From: Cryptomeria japonica
Taxonomy: Eukaryota; Streptophyta; Pinopsida; Cupressales; Cupressaceae
Length of the DNA: 64,000 bases
NCBI RefSeq assembly: GCF_030272615.1
Contig: NC_081412.1
Location: 542,580,335 to 542,644,334, forward strand
Direction of reading: 5' to 3'
In this document: positions 1 through 11,470 of the stretch, piece by piece
Layout of the letters: each line of letters begins with the position of its first letter
How positions within the stretch are numbered: the first letter of the stretch is position 1
Made by a program: the position numbers and the translations under genes
The notes under the pieces: model-generated
What the model saw: only the letters and a program-made list of their open reading frames with translations
The model's database searches: none
What the model was told of the DNA's origin: nothing

Positions 1-2856
1 ATTTCAGGGTATCTTGACCTTCAACTTGTGTTGGAACTACTACATTAGCAAACACTTCACCATAACCTGTCCTTGACAAATGATGCATTGTCTTTGCTTT
101 CTTTGTTTTCCATGGTTCTTTAGTGATGGCTTGTTGTAATGCAACCTTTGGTAGCACCACTTTGTTCTTCTTCTAAAAAGTGAAGTTTAACCATTGTGGC
201 ACATCCTTATCCTTTCCACCTTCATGTGGCACGATGTAGGCAGTAACCACGTGCATGTTTGACTACTCCTCTGCTTCATCTTCCTCCTCTTCTTCTGTAT
301 GTTTAGGGTCTAGAAGTCCTTGGGATGAAGCAATTTGAAGAGATAGGTTGGCTTGGAGAGTAGTATCAACATTCTTATGCAAATCTCCTAACCTATCAAT
401 CATCTCTTTCTCAAACTCCTTACTACCTTTATCTGTTTCCTCCATACCTTGCTTGGCAACTATCTCTTTTAGTAGATCTTCTTGGTCTTCTGGAGTTAAT
501 AGCAATCTTTCATCCTATGAATCCTCAGACTTGTTTTATTCCTTCTATCCCCCAAGTGGCTGCTCAACTAGTAGACCCTGTTCATCAATGTTCACAGGGT
601 CAACTGGTACCTATTCCTTGAGCTTGGTAAACTTCTTTTCTTTCTTCCCTTCAATCCATCTTTGTACCAGTTATTCCATAAACTGTTCATCTTCTTGTTC
701 AGAATCTGATTCAATGTTATGAATACTTACATCTTCTACAATAAGAAACAATATTGTGGTTACTTGAGGTAATATTGTTGATGTTGTTGCAAAAATACCG
801 GATTGTGTTGGTAGAGGGGTTGTAGTGGTTGACGTTGAAATTGGATCATGTGTGGTTGTTGTTGGCGGGGGTTGAGTAGATGTACTTGTCGTATCAGAAG
901 GAGGCTGGGTACTTTCATCAGTTTTCCTTTGTTCATCTTCCTCCTGAGTGCCTTCTCCTGACCTTTTCCCAATTGCTACCCTAATGAGAAGTACCTCTAC
1001 CAATGACACAACTCCTAACCCTTCTCTAATTCTGAAATCAATAGCCTTCTTCAAAATTTTGCCCTTCCTCATCTTCTCTTTGACTTGCTTGAGGAGTTCC
1101 TTAGTAATTTCTTCGGGTCACGTCGCCTCTTCTGGGTCCGTAGAGGTATTCTTTCTAGAACTGGATCTTGTCCTACAGGCATACTCCTTATGAGCCCTTG
1201 ACTGAGGAACACCTAAGGTTGATTCTTTTTGCTTCCCTTTCGAAGCACTGGACCTAACCCTGAAACTTAGTCACTGCCTAGTTCTATCTATAATAGTTTG
1301 AGTTACCCTATCAATATCCACCTCTTCATGCCCCGACCATCTGATTGGAGAGAGGGGCTTCTTATCAATTTCCTATTCCTTATATGTAGGGTCTAATAAA
1401 TCACCATCATCCCTTAACTCTTTAGGGAGACTAGTGTCTATCTCAAAATTCCTTATCTATGGAACTGAGAGATGTGAATACTTTTTCTCTCTGACTTCAA
1501 AACTGTCTTGGAGGTTGGCCCAAAAATCCTCCAATCTTGACTTGTGTCCCTCATATGCCTTTGGCATTATTTTCTTTAGTTTACCATATGGGTCGTAATA
1601 CTCTCTAACATAACTGAATTCTTTTTAAATTTAGATCTTGCAACTCCTGCTCTGCCGTCTTAGCTACTTGAATCTTGGAACAAGAAAAATAACCAATAGA
1701 AACTGAAAAATCCACACCTGTCTTATGTTTTGAAGACAAAAGTGATTGCAACCCAAGCATCTGTTTGACATATTACAATAATATAATGCGGTCATTGCAG
1801 TACCTTGGCAACAACATAGGGCTCCCTGTGAATCCACTGACCCTAATATATGTGGAAAGTTTGTTCTGAATTAACCAACATGCCCATTCCCTGATTACAG
1901 CCATTGCTTCTGGGCTTATTCTATAACTTGTATCACTTGTGAGTTTGATGGTAACAAAGGGAAGGCATTGTTTGTTCTTTTGTAATGTGCCTTTGCATTG
2001 CCTAGAGGGAGTTGGGTGCAATACTCCCACACCTTCTTTTGTCCTTCCTCATCTCCGAGTTGGCTGTCTATCTACAACCTTGTAAATTTTCCTGCTCGAG
2101 CAACTACCTAGACAACATATGAATTGAAGAAGAATTTCTTCATTTTATGCACATCCACCAATTGCTTATGTATATTGTTTGATAAGATCTGAGCCCAATC
2201 AAATTATTTATTTCCAATTAGAGCCTTAGTCATGTAGTGAAACATCCACGGGTGGAAGTGTCGACAATCTGTCTTGCTGAAGGCCTTGTTCAATATAATA
2301 ATCAGGTCACATTGTGGCTCCTTTAAATCAGCCCTTAGAATTTTGTTGGCCTTCAATCTTGTTTTTCTCACCTCCTTGAGCCAATTTTCATTCATATGCC
2401 TTTTGCTCGAAGCAGTATCCCCATCCCATACTTTGGCGGCTTCTTCTTCAAATGTTAACAACATCTCTTCCTCTCTTGAAGGAATACCAAACACATATCC
2501 CAACATATCAGTAGATAAATCTATTACCGTCCTTCCTTGGGCATCGATGCACTTCCTAGTGTCTGCATTGTATAAGTGTGCCACGATCATAATGAATTCA
2601 AGAGCTTGGATGGATTGAGGAAAAACAGTTGCTTCTACAACCCTAGTCTCTTGATTCTCCTGTAAGGAGCCTCTAGCCTTGGTTTATCCAATTGTGTTGC
2701 AATATCCTTTAATTCAACATGTCCTACCTCTATGTTAGTTACCCATTTGATTTGATCATCCAATTTTGAAACATAAACCTGCCCCTGATAAGGGTACTTC
2801 ATGGTCATGGGGAGTCTATCCAATTCCTCGCCATTCTTGCTAGAAGTTGTGTCCAT
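1..2856 (-). pseudogene. Decayed pol-less retroelement ORF (element A), runs off the window edge
   Basis: The reading frame starts with an ATG at 2856 and continues leftward past base 1. Open stretches are 2856-2635, 2590-2204, 2030-1773, 1072-671 and 505-263, joined by at least three frameshifts and several stops, mostly TAG. The N-terminal part looks globular. From about 1130 to 670 the product becomes rich in Ser, Thr, Pro and Gln, then acidic; the 505-263 piece ends in a run of Glu. I see no reverse transcriptase, integrase, protease or zinc knuckle. I do not recognise the family. The organisation resembles the plus-strand ORFs at 18514-22489 and 42899-46062, so I infer a non-autonomous LTR-retrotransposon ORF. 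A decayed host gene is less likely, because it is flanked by element-like arrays. Confidence 0.5.
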
Positions 2857-2929
2857 CTAATTTTTCTGATCTGCCAGAAAGAACCACAAATTATCCTATC
2901 ACATTATCAACTATATCAATTATATTACC

Positions 2930-4260
2930 CACTTTGGGACTCTGGGACTCCAACATTCTTGGGTGAAAAACTTTTTCTCAAACAACTAACCTTGTAACTT
3001 CGGGGTCCCGAGATTCTGAGGTAAGGATGGGATAAAATAACATGGCCCAGAACTTTAGAGTTCTGGGATGGACCAAAACAATGGATCCCAGGACTCTGGG
3101 GTTCCGAGGTAAGATAAGACTAAAACAATAAACCCAAAACTCTGGGGTGGACTAAGTGTGTAGCTCATTCAGGACTTCGAGAACCCGAAGTCCCAGGGTA
3201 GTTCAAATCATGGCATAAAAGATGCTACAAAACTTTGAGACTTTGGGGTTTTGATTTAAAACAGTGACCTAAGAGAAAATAACTTTGAAACTCTGGGGTT
3301 TTGGGGTTTTGAGGTTAGGTGTAGTTCATCAATTGGTCGAAAGGGGTGGTCTGGAACTCCGGGGATCTGGGGTAAAAGAACACTCTAGAAAAGAACTACC
3401 TCGGGACTCTAGGGTTGGAAAACCTAAGGGATGCTGGAAGAACACGAACATGAACACATAAAACAAAACAAAAAAAAATCTAAGATAAAAAACAAAAAGA
3501 TCTAAAATAGAAAACACCAAGAGGGAAAATAAATCAACCAACTTTGCAGAAGAAATCTCTCAAAAAACTCAGCGATACGGAGGCGCGAAGTTGGGAGGTA
3601 GAGCAAGGAAGTTGGAAAACTTGAATGCACAAATGAGATCAAAAAGGTTCATTTCCTCTATTTATACCCCTGATATTTCGTTCGTACAATCATTTTAAAC
3701 ATGACCTCGGGAGTCCGGGGTTCTGGACTTACGAGGTGAAAACACAAAAAAAGCAAAAACCACAAATAGACCTCAGAACTCCAGGGTTCTGGGATCAAAT
3801 CAAGCAGGGGCACCTCAGGACTCTAGGGTTCCAAGGTCCTAGGGTTCTGAGGTGGACAAAGAAAAAAAAGAAAAGCAACTTCGGGACTCTGAGGTTCCAG
3901 GGTTGCAAAGACAACACAACTTTGGGACTCCAGGGATTTAGGGTTCCGAAATAACTAACAACGAAACATGAAGAATTCAAAATTTTGGGACACTAGGATT
4001 CTGGGGCTTCAACGATAAAAAGAGGCAAGACATGACTTCGGGACTCCAGGGTTCCAGGGTTATGACAAACACAAGAAACAAAATCCTACCTTGGAACTTC
4101 GGGGCTTTAGAGTTCTGCGGTAAGAATAAAAACAAGAACAAGTGCCTACCTCGGAACTCTAGGGTTCTGGGATAGGACTTAAAAATAGGCAAATGACACC
4201 TTGGGATTCTGAGGTTCCAGAGTTCCAAAGTGTCAAGGCAAAAACTAAAAAACAAAGCTA
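2930..4260. repeat. Degenerate G-rich dyad array, about 20 copies
   Basis: A motif close to CTCGGGACTCTAGGGTTCTG recurs about 20 times at intervals of roughly 40-65 bp, separated by A-rich spacers. Clear copies start near 2997, 3082, 3400, 3702, 3769, 3810, 3878, 4032 and 4148. Each copy has an imperfect dyad, GAAC or GGAC facing GTTC. The block has no credible coding frame; short frames through it are only the repeat read in phase. It lies on the 5' side of the minus-strand ORF of element A, as the hairpin array at 16960-18030 does for element B. Confidence 0.75.
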
Positions 4261-4329
4261 TAAAAAGCATAAAGGAGGGACCCATATTTTCAAGACAAGG
4301 AAACTCATGGGGTTAGGTATGCAGGGCAT

Positions 4330-7300
4330 AACAAGTCCTATGATGTGCATAAGAAAAATATATCTATTTGCACCTTTACATTGCTTGAATGACAAATTTT
4401 ATAAGAATGCGTTCATTCTTGGCATGATAAAATGGCCTAGAGTTGAAAAACTAAGATAGGGTTTACTATAGAGGGATTTGGCATCCACCTATATGTGCAA
4501 ACAAGAAATTACTAGGTGCCACAGATTGAGAGAATAGATAGACAACAGTTTGAAATTTTTTTTTCTCTTCAAGCTCTCAAATAATTTCCTTAATTAAATA
4601 TAATGTAAAAGGAATAAGAGACTCGAGAATCTAATTGAGGCCTCCATTAGTGTTTATCTACCCACCTCAATGTGTTAGCATAGGTGATTCAATCTCACTA
4701 GGTGCATAAGAAAAAATATTCCTATTCGCACTTTTACAGTGCTCTTAAATAATGTGTTTTATAAGAATGCATTCATTATTGACATGATCAAATGGTCTAT
4801 ATTTGATAAAAAATCAAACATGATACTATATAAGGACTTTACATCCACTCGTAGGTGCAAAGACATTCCTAGGTACCATGCATTGAGAGAACAAGTAGAA
4901 CCTTTTCTCTTTGGACTTTTGAGAGACTCTATTGATGCAATGTAACCTAGAAGGATTGGTAGAATTGGGGAATGACTCAATGAATCTGGTAGTATGCAAC
5001 CACCCACCCCAGTATGGTGTGAACTTAGTTCTATTTCATGAGATGCAAAATAAAAAATATGCTTAGTGGAACCTTTACACTACTCTCAAATGACATATTT
5101 TGCAAGAATGCATTCATTGTTGGCATGGCCAAATGGGTTATATTTGACCAAAAATAAGATAGGGTACTATAGTGGGACTCAATGCCTACTTTTAGGTGCA
5201 AATAATACATTCTTAGGTGCCACAAATTGAGAGAACAAATAGTAAAAGTTTGGCAATATTTTTCTCTTAATGATCTTAAAAGACCACCTTGGTATAATAT
5301 ACTCTAGAAGAATTGATAGCCTTGGGGAATTAAATAAATCCTCTAGTATAATTCGCACACCCACCCCAATTTTTTGGTACATTTGGTTCAACGCCATATC
5401 ACAAAATGTAAAATATTCCTATTAACACCTTTATATCATTGCTCTTTAATGTTTTATTTTACAAGAATGTATTTACCTTGGCATAATAAAATGATGATGA
5501 GATGAAAAAATAAGAGGGGTTATTGTAGAAGGACCCCACATCCACTTATATGTCTATATAAAATATTCATAAGTGCCACAAAATATAAGAAATACTATGT
5601 CATAAATTGACTTTTTTTTGCTCTTAGGGCTTTTAAGTGACCACCTTGATATAATGTATCTTGGGAAGGATTGGGAGATTAGAGGAATGATTGGAGGCAT
5701 CTCATATAATTCATCCACCCAATCAAACATATTGGCGTGGTCAGTTTGGCCCCATGACAAACACAACATAAAATATGCACATTAGCACCTTTACACTACT
5801 CTAAACTAACACATTTTGTGATAATTCATTTGATCTTGGAACGATCAAACAATTTCAAGCTAAAACAATTGAGAGAGGTTATTGTGGAGGGACTCCACAT
5901 CCATTTGTAATTCTAAATGGAATTTTTTTAGGTTCCACAAACTTTGGGAAAAACATTGCCATAGATTGACAAATTTTTGCTATTAGGGTTCTTAATAGAC
6001 TGCCTTGATATGATGTAGTTTGGAAGGATCAAGAGACCAAGGGAATGAAAAGGTAACCCTATATCATTCACCCAACCACCTAGAAATGTTTGTATAGTCA
6101 ATTTGGCCCCAAAATGCATAAAATAATTTTTTTGCATATTGACACTTTTACACTACTCTTAAATTATGCATTTTGTAAGAATGCATTCATTATTGTCAAG
6201 GTCAAATGGTGTTGAGATAAAAAAAATTTGAGAGATATTATTGTGGATGAACCCCACATATACTTGTAGGTTTAGATGGAACATTAGTAGGTGTCATGAA
6301 CTTCAAGAATTTCTCCATCATAGATTGGTAATTTTTTGCTCTCACAACTCCTAAGAGACCATCTCAATATAATGTAGCTTGGAAGGATTGATACATTGGG
6401 GGAATAAAAATGACCTCCCCTAGCACTCATCCACCCACTTAGATGTATTGATGTAATTGATTTGGCTCTATGATGCATGTAATACAAAATATTCCTATTG
6501 GCACCTTTACACTACTCTCAAATTATGATTTTTTCAAGAATACATTTGTTCTTGGCATGGTCAAATGGTATCAAGTTAGAAAAAAAATAAGATAGGTTGT
6601 TGTAGATATATTCCACATCCACTTGCAGGTATGGATGAAACATTCATAGGAACCACAAACTTCAAGAACCACTTCATCATATATTGGCAAATTTTCGCTT
6701 GCAAGGATTTTAAGAGACTACCTTAGTATAATGTAGCTTAAAAGGATTAAGAGGCCAAGGAAATAAACAAGTTCCTTTCCTAGATGCATTCACCAATTCA
6801 CCTAAATGTATTTGCACAATTTATTTAGCCTCAAGCTGCACTTAACACAAAATATACCTATTGGCTCCTTTTCACTACTCTCAATTGAGGCATTTTGAAA
6901 GAATGCATTCATTCTTGGCATGATCAAAAAATGTTAAGATGAAAAAAATTGAGGGTTTACATCTACCTATAGGTCTAGACAAAACATTTGTAGGTACTGA
7001 AAACTTTGATACCTACTTCATCATAGATTAGTAGTTTTTTTCTCTTTGGGCTCTTAAGAGACTACCTTTGTATAATGTAGCCTAGAAGGATAAAAAGAAT
7101 TGAGGAATGAATCAAGCTCCCCCTATTATTAAATTTCCCATATGATGTGTTCAAACAGTTGATTTGGCCTCATGATATAGAAAACACAAAATATACCTAT
7201 TGGCACGTTACACTTCTCTCGATGCATTTTGAAGAATTCTTTCTTTCTTGGCATAATCAAAGGGTTTCAATCTAATGAAAATAAAGTGATATTATGTATA

Positions 7301-7590
7301 GAACTTGCATCTACCTATATTTTAAAAAAATAACATTTATATGTTCCATAATCTCTAAGTACTACTGCAGTCAAAGATTGATAATCTTTTGCTCTTGGGG
7401 CTCTTAAGAGACTACCCTGATATATTGTAGCTTGGAATGATATAGATACTAAGGGAATGCATGCCCCCCCTAAAACTCACCTATCCACATGAATGTGTTG
7501 GTATATTCATTTTGGCCCCATGATATAAAAAAATACAAAATATGCCTATTAGCACCTTTACACCACTCTCAAATGGCACATTTTTTATAT
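4330..7590. repeat. Tandem satellite-like array, unit about 354 bp, nine full units
   Basis: An anchor close to GCACCTTTACACTACTCTCA occurs at about 4370, 4728, 5069, 5425, 5785, 6142, 6501, 6864, 7203 and 7552. This gives periods of 339-363 bp. Each unit also carries AAGAATGCATTCATTCTTGG, a CTCTTAAGAGACCACCTTGA-like segment, a GGAAGGATTGAGAG-like segment and a CCACCCACCT segment, in fixed order. Units are well diverged, so the array is old or has not been recently homogenised. Short minus-strand frames of 60-80 codons recur once per unit and are artefacts of the periodicity. Confidence 0.85.
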
Positions 7591-8194
7591 TTACCCTTAG
7601 AGATAATGGTAAATACCAAAAACTTGACTTCATGAATTTACTCAAAAATATTTGATATTTACCCCCAATACCTTTTCATGCTTCTCAAACAATTTTTTAG
7701 TGATAAATGATGATAAATGACTATTATAATAACCATATAAAGGTACTTGTGAGCCTGAAGTGGTATGATAACTTGCTTGGGACGATAACGATAAGGTTGC
7801 TAGTTTCCTTAGTATTTTATGATCACACCTATGTTTCCATGACCATAAAAGACTTAATTTCAAGACTTTCAAGATCAACACATCAATATTATCTCCTTTC
7901 ATTGTCTGACAATTTTTTTTGAGGGCCGGTTTTAGGCTATGATAATTATTAACTCACCCTTTATGATAATTGTCACTAGCTTCAATAAGATAGACTGTCA
8001 CCTTGAAAAAGCTATCTACCATAAAAAAATATGATAACAATCTTATCTATGCTTTTGACACTAAAACAAATGAATGATGATTCTAAATCAAAGATCAAAA
8101 AATTATTTAAGTGATGGTAGATCTATGGTTTAGAAAATTCATAAGGAGATCCAAACATGGAAGGGGTTTGATGGATGAAAGGAAACTTGCAGCC
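7591..8194. other. No gene seen
   Basis: AT-rich sequence after the tandem array. No frame, tRNA fold or repeat boundary that I can support. Confidence 0.6.
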
Positions 8195-8620
8195 TCATAA
8201 TGACAATTTCCACATAACCCATAAGATAAATCTATGCAAATAAGTACTCAAAATCTATATGCAAAACAATTAGATAAATTCCCATAAAAAATGTCACAAG
8301 ATATAACCTGGTAAAACCCTCATGAGGGAAAAATTTAATTCCAAAAGTATCCATCCTCCATGTATTATTAAACAATACAACATTATAGTACATCCATAAA
8401 CACCTCTGAATAACAAGCCCTTTGCAAGCACTCCATGTGAACAAGCATGTAACTACACATCTTGTGCCATGATTCAAACCCTCACAAATGCTACAAGAGA
8501 TGCTCTCAAGTTCCCCTTAGCCAAAATAGCCAACCCTAAACAATTACCCTTGTGGTTGCTTTTATAGAAACAAGATCCCACAAAACCACCAAGTCATATT
8601 ACATAAAACCATGTGACTAA
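8195..8620 (-). mobile_element. Possible copia-type LTR fragment (promoter to U5)
   Basis: Read on the minus strand this has a TATA-like CTATAAAAGC near 8570, then about 250 bp later CCCTCATGAGGGTTTTACCA followed by a T-rich stretch. A CCC..GGGTTTTCCAC-like block ahead of a T-rich end is common in plant copia LTRs, and element C has a comparable block near 40910. I found no primer-binding site or partner LTR, so this is at most a solo or truncated LTR. Confidence 0.3.
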
Positions 8621-11189
8621 TACCATGGGATTACAAACCATTTACACCATATTTAATATTCGGTACTAAGTTTTTACTTTATTAAATTACTTTCCCTAAT
8701 ATCTAATAAATACATAACTTATGTCACAATATTCCATACACCACATAAAGTGGCCCCAAGAATTTTAGCTCCTAGTGATGCACATCTATCCAGGTTCTCC
8801 TAAGTGCACCACACACATAATATTAAATAATACTATAAGAATTTGCCAAGATCTAGAGTCCTATTGATATTACAAACAAGAGAGAACAAAATAAGTGACA
8901 AGAATAAATTGTATTCCTATCAATGATGCAAAATAACCAACTAAGTGAGTTGATTGAAATTAAATTGTTGTTAAATTGATTAGATATGATGTAAATAAGC
9001 TTGCTTATAAAGACAAGGCCATATGGATATGTGAGTAGACAATAATGACATATGGCTCAATGAGAAACAAGGGTAGGTAGGAGAAATAATAAAATATTCC
9101 ACATGAGGTGGATCACCCATCAAAGGTGGAATATAACAACAAGATAAGAATCCATCCAAAGAGAAGCCACACAATCTATTAGAATGAAGCATAAGTCTTG
9201 CCTCAACTGATATCCCAAACAAAAACACTCAATACAAGGGTAGTAATGCGTAAGTAGTTGTCAAGAACCAATATCCATAGCTAAAATAAAACCCACAAAA
9301 AATGATAACACATCCAACTATCCATACTTCATAGGTATACAAACCATATCAAGTGAATCTCGTGTCATCAACATATACAACTCATAACGTGAAATCATAA
9401 GTTCCAAGTGCCATACTTTTCACATATACACCTAGAAACTCTACTGCATAGATATTGCATGAGAGTTTCATTGGCTATGCAATATTATATCACATGTGTT
9501 CATATTGGGGGGTTTACTATCCTAAAAATTAAAAACAATATATTGCATATCTAGTGAAAATAGGGGGGTTTTTAATTCCGGCTATGAAAATACAATATCT
9601 AGTTAAAATAGAGGAGTTTTTAATTTGGGTTATGTATTGGGAGGGGATGACAAAAAAGGATTTTAGGGCAATATTTTTTGAAAATAGGGGGATTCTTTAG
9701 TATGCCATGAACACACATGATATAATCCAGATTCACTAAGTGAAGTCCTCGTGATGTACTATCAAATCTAAAAAATGATCAATATGTCCAAATATCCACT
9801 AATATAATCATATAAAGAGTGTAATTGAAGAGGGGAAAATCAGATGAAAAGTCAAATGATAAAAAACAGAATGAAATAAGCATAAAAAAACTAAAAACAT
9901 CAAGAGATCATTTTTACCTTACTATTTTACCTTCTCCTTCGGATTGAGCTTGATGAAGTGGAGGATGAGGATGTGCCCTTGATGCTCCACTTGATGTGCT
10001 ACTTGCTTGATTTGGATGTGGATTGATCTCCCTTGTGCTCAACAAGATAAGTGGATTATTGGATTGGATTTGAGTGATGGATATGAGGATTTGGATTAGA
10101 AGAGGATGAGAGAAGAAATAGGCAGCATGACAATGCATGAGAAGTGGATGATTTGTGAGGAGAATAGGCTCTAATTTATAGATTGGAGAAGGCCAATGGA
10201 GGGCCAAGATTGATTTGATTATGAAGGGTTGAGATTGATTTTAGATAGAAGGCATGGATCAAGGGTGCCTTGGGAAAATAAACAGGAATATAAAATTCCT
10301 TGGAAAAAGGGGGAAGAAATTTGGATTTCAAAAATGAGGAATTACAAATTCCAAAATAAGGATGCATTGAGGGATTCAAATAAATTTGAATTTCTTTGAG
10401 AGGCTCAATGTTGATGTGACACGAGTGGGAATTAAAAATTGAGGGAATAATGATAAGCATGATTATAAGAGATTCAAGAAGGATTAATTAGGCTAATGAG
10501 ATTAGGAAAAGTGATTTGTAGGAATCACATGACTAGGTTAATTAATTAGAATTAATTAACTGAGTGGGTTTAGAGGAAATAATTATTGGAGGGGACTTTA
10601 GAGGAATAGGGGAATAATTAATTTATTTGATAAATCAATTATTGGACAATAGTGACAGGATTTATTAAATTAGATTTAATTGATTCTGAGAGGAATAAGG
10701 ATAACACAATTAAATTAATTAATTATGTTGATAGGCTTAAATTAATCAAATATTAATTTTAGGTGTCTACAGTAATATGTAATGGTGAAAATTGGGATTT
10801 GGCAATTTCCAACATAGAAGGGAGAAATCACCAAATTAATTTTGCATAAAAACCATTATATTCAAAACAGGGAAGGGAATCCACTAGATTCAGTCACAAA
10901 TCAGATAAGGACTGAATACTGGATGGATTGGATTAATTTTATACTAGGGTTTTTCCTCTCTTTTGTAAGCTGAAATGCTAATTTAAGGTAAAGTGCTGAA
11001 AAATGAAGGTAAAACTAAGAAAGTAGTGAGCTATAGATGCAAGATTTTGTGTGCACATGGATTTGAGTAGTATAAGATGAATCGGATTTGACCCTCAAAA
11101 ATCCTCCTAAAAATCCAAGACCATGACGCAACACCATGGTCCTCCAAAATTTTTGCACGTCGAAAAGGGTCGATTCGTCTCTATGAATG
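8621..11189. other. No gene; minor repeated motif near 9.5 kb
   Basis: AT-rich repeat debris. Between 9480 and 9720 a motif like AAAATAGGGGGGTTTTTAAT occurs three times, at about 9558, 9605 and 9680. Two short minus-strand frames (10207-9914 and 10460-10176) lack a recognisable domain or coding bias and lie in low-complexity sequence; I do not call them genes. Confidence 0.5.
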
Positions 11190-11470
11190 AAGATTATTTT
11201 GAAGAGTACAACTCTGTACCTGTTTCTTGCACAAAGAAAGAAATGAAGATAGGTTAGGAATAGGGGCTTGTCTTAGGTCAAACCCCGGTTTTGGATTTAA
11301 TTATGAAATCAAAATAAAGATAATTAAAATGACTATAAGGAGGGGTTCTCCTTTTGAGGGAGATGCTGAATTATGACTGGAAATTGAATGATGATACCTC
11401 CTTGTGAATTTTTGTTTGTCTCCACATGGAATTAGGGTTTCATGAAATAGGATGTAGATCTCAATTCAAT
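11190..11470 (+). repeat. Dispersed repeat R, copy 1
   Basis: Shares an ordered set of segments with 16345-16650: GAGTACAA..CCTG..ACCTGTTTC..TGCACA, then TAGGAATAGG and GTCAAACCC, then CCTTTTGAGGGA, and finally AGGGTTTCATG followed by AGGATGT. A shorter third relative lies at about 53440-53520. No coding content. Confidence 0.6.

Noticed and set aside
4739-6487. Series of 60-80 codon frames on both strands at about 350-bp intervals
   Set aside because: They recur once per tandem unit in matching positions and are produced by the 354-bp repeat, not by genes.
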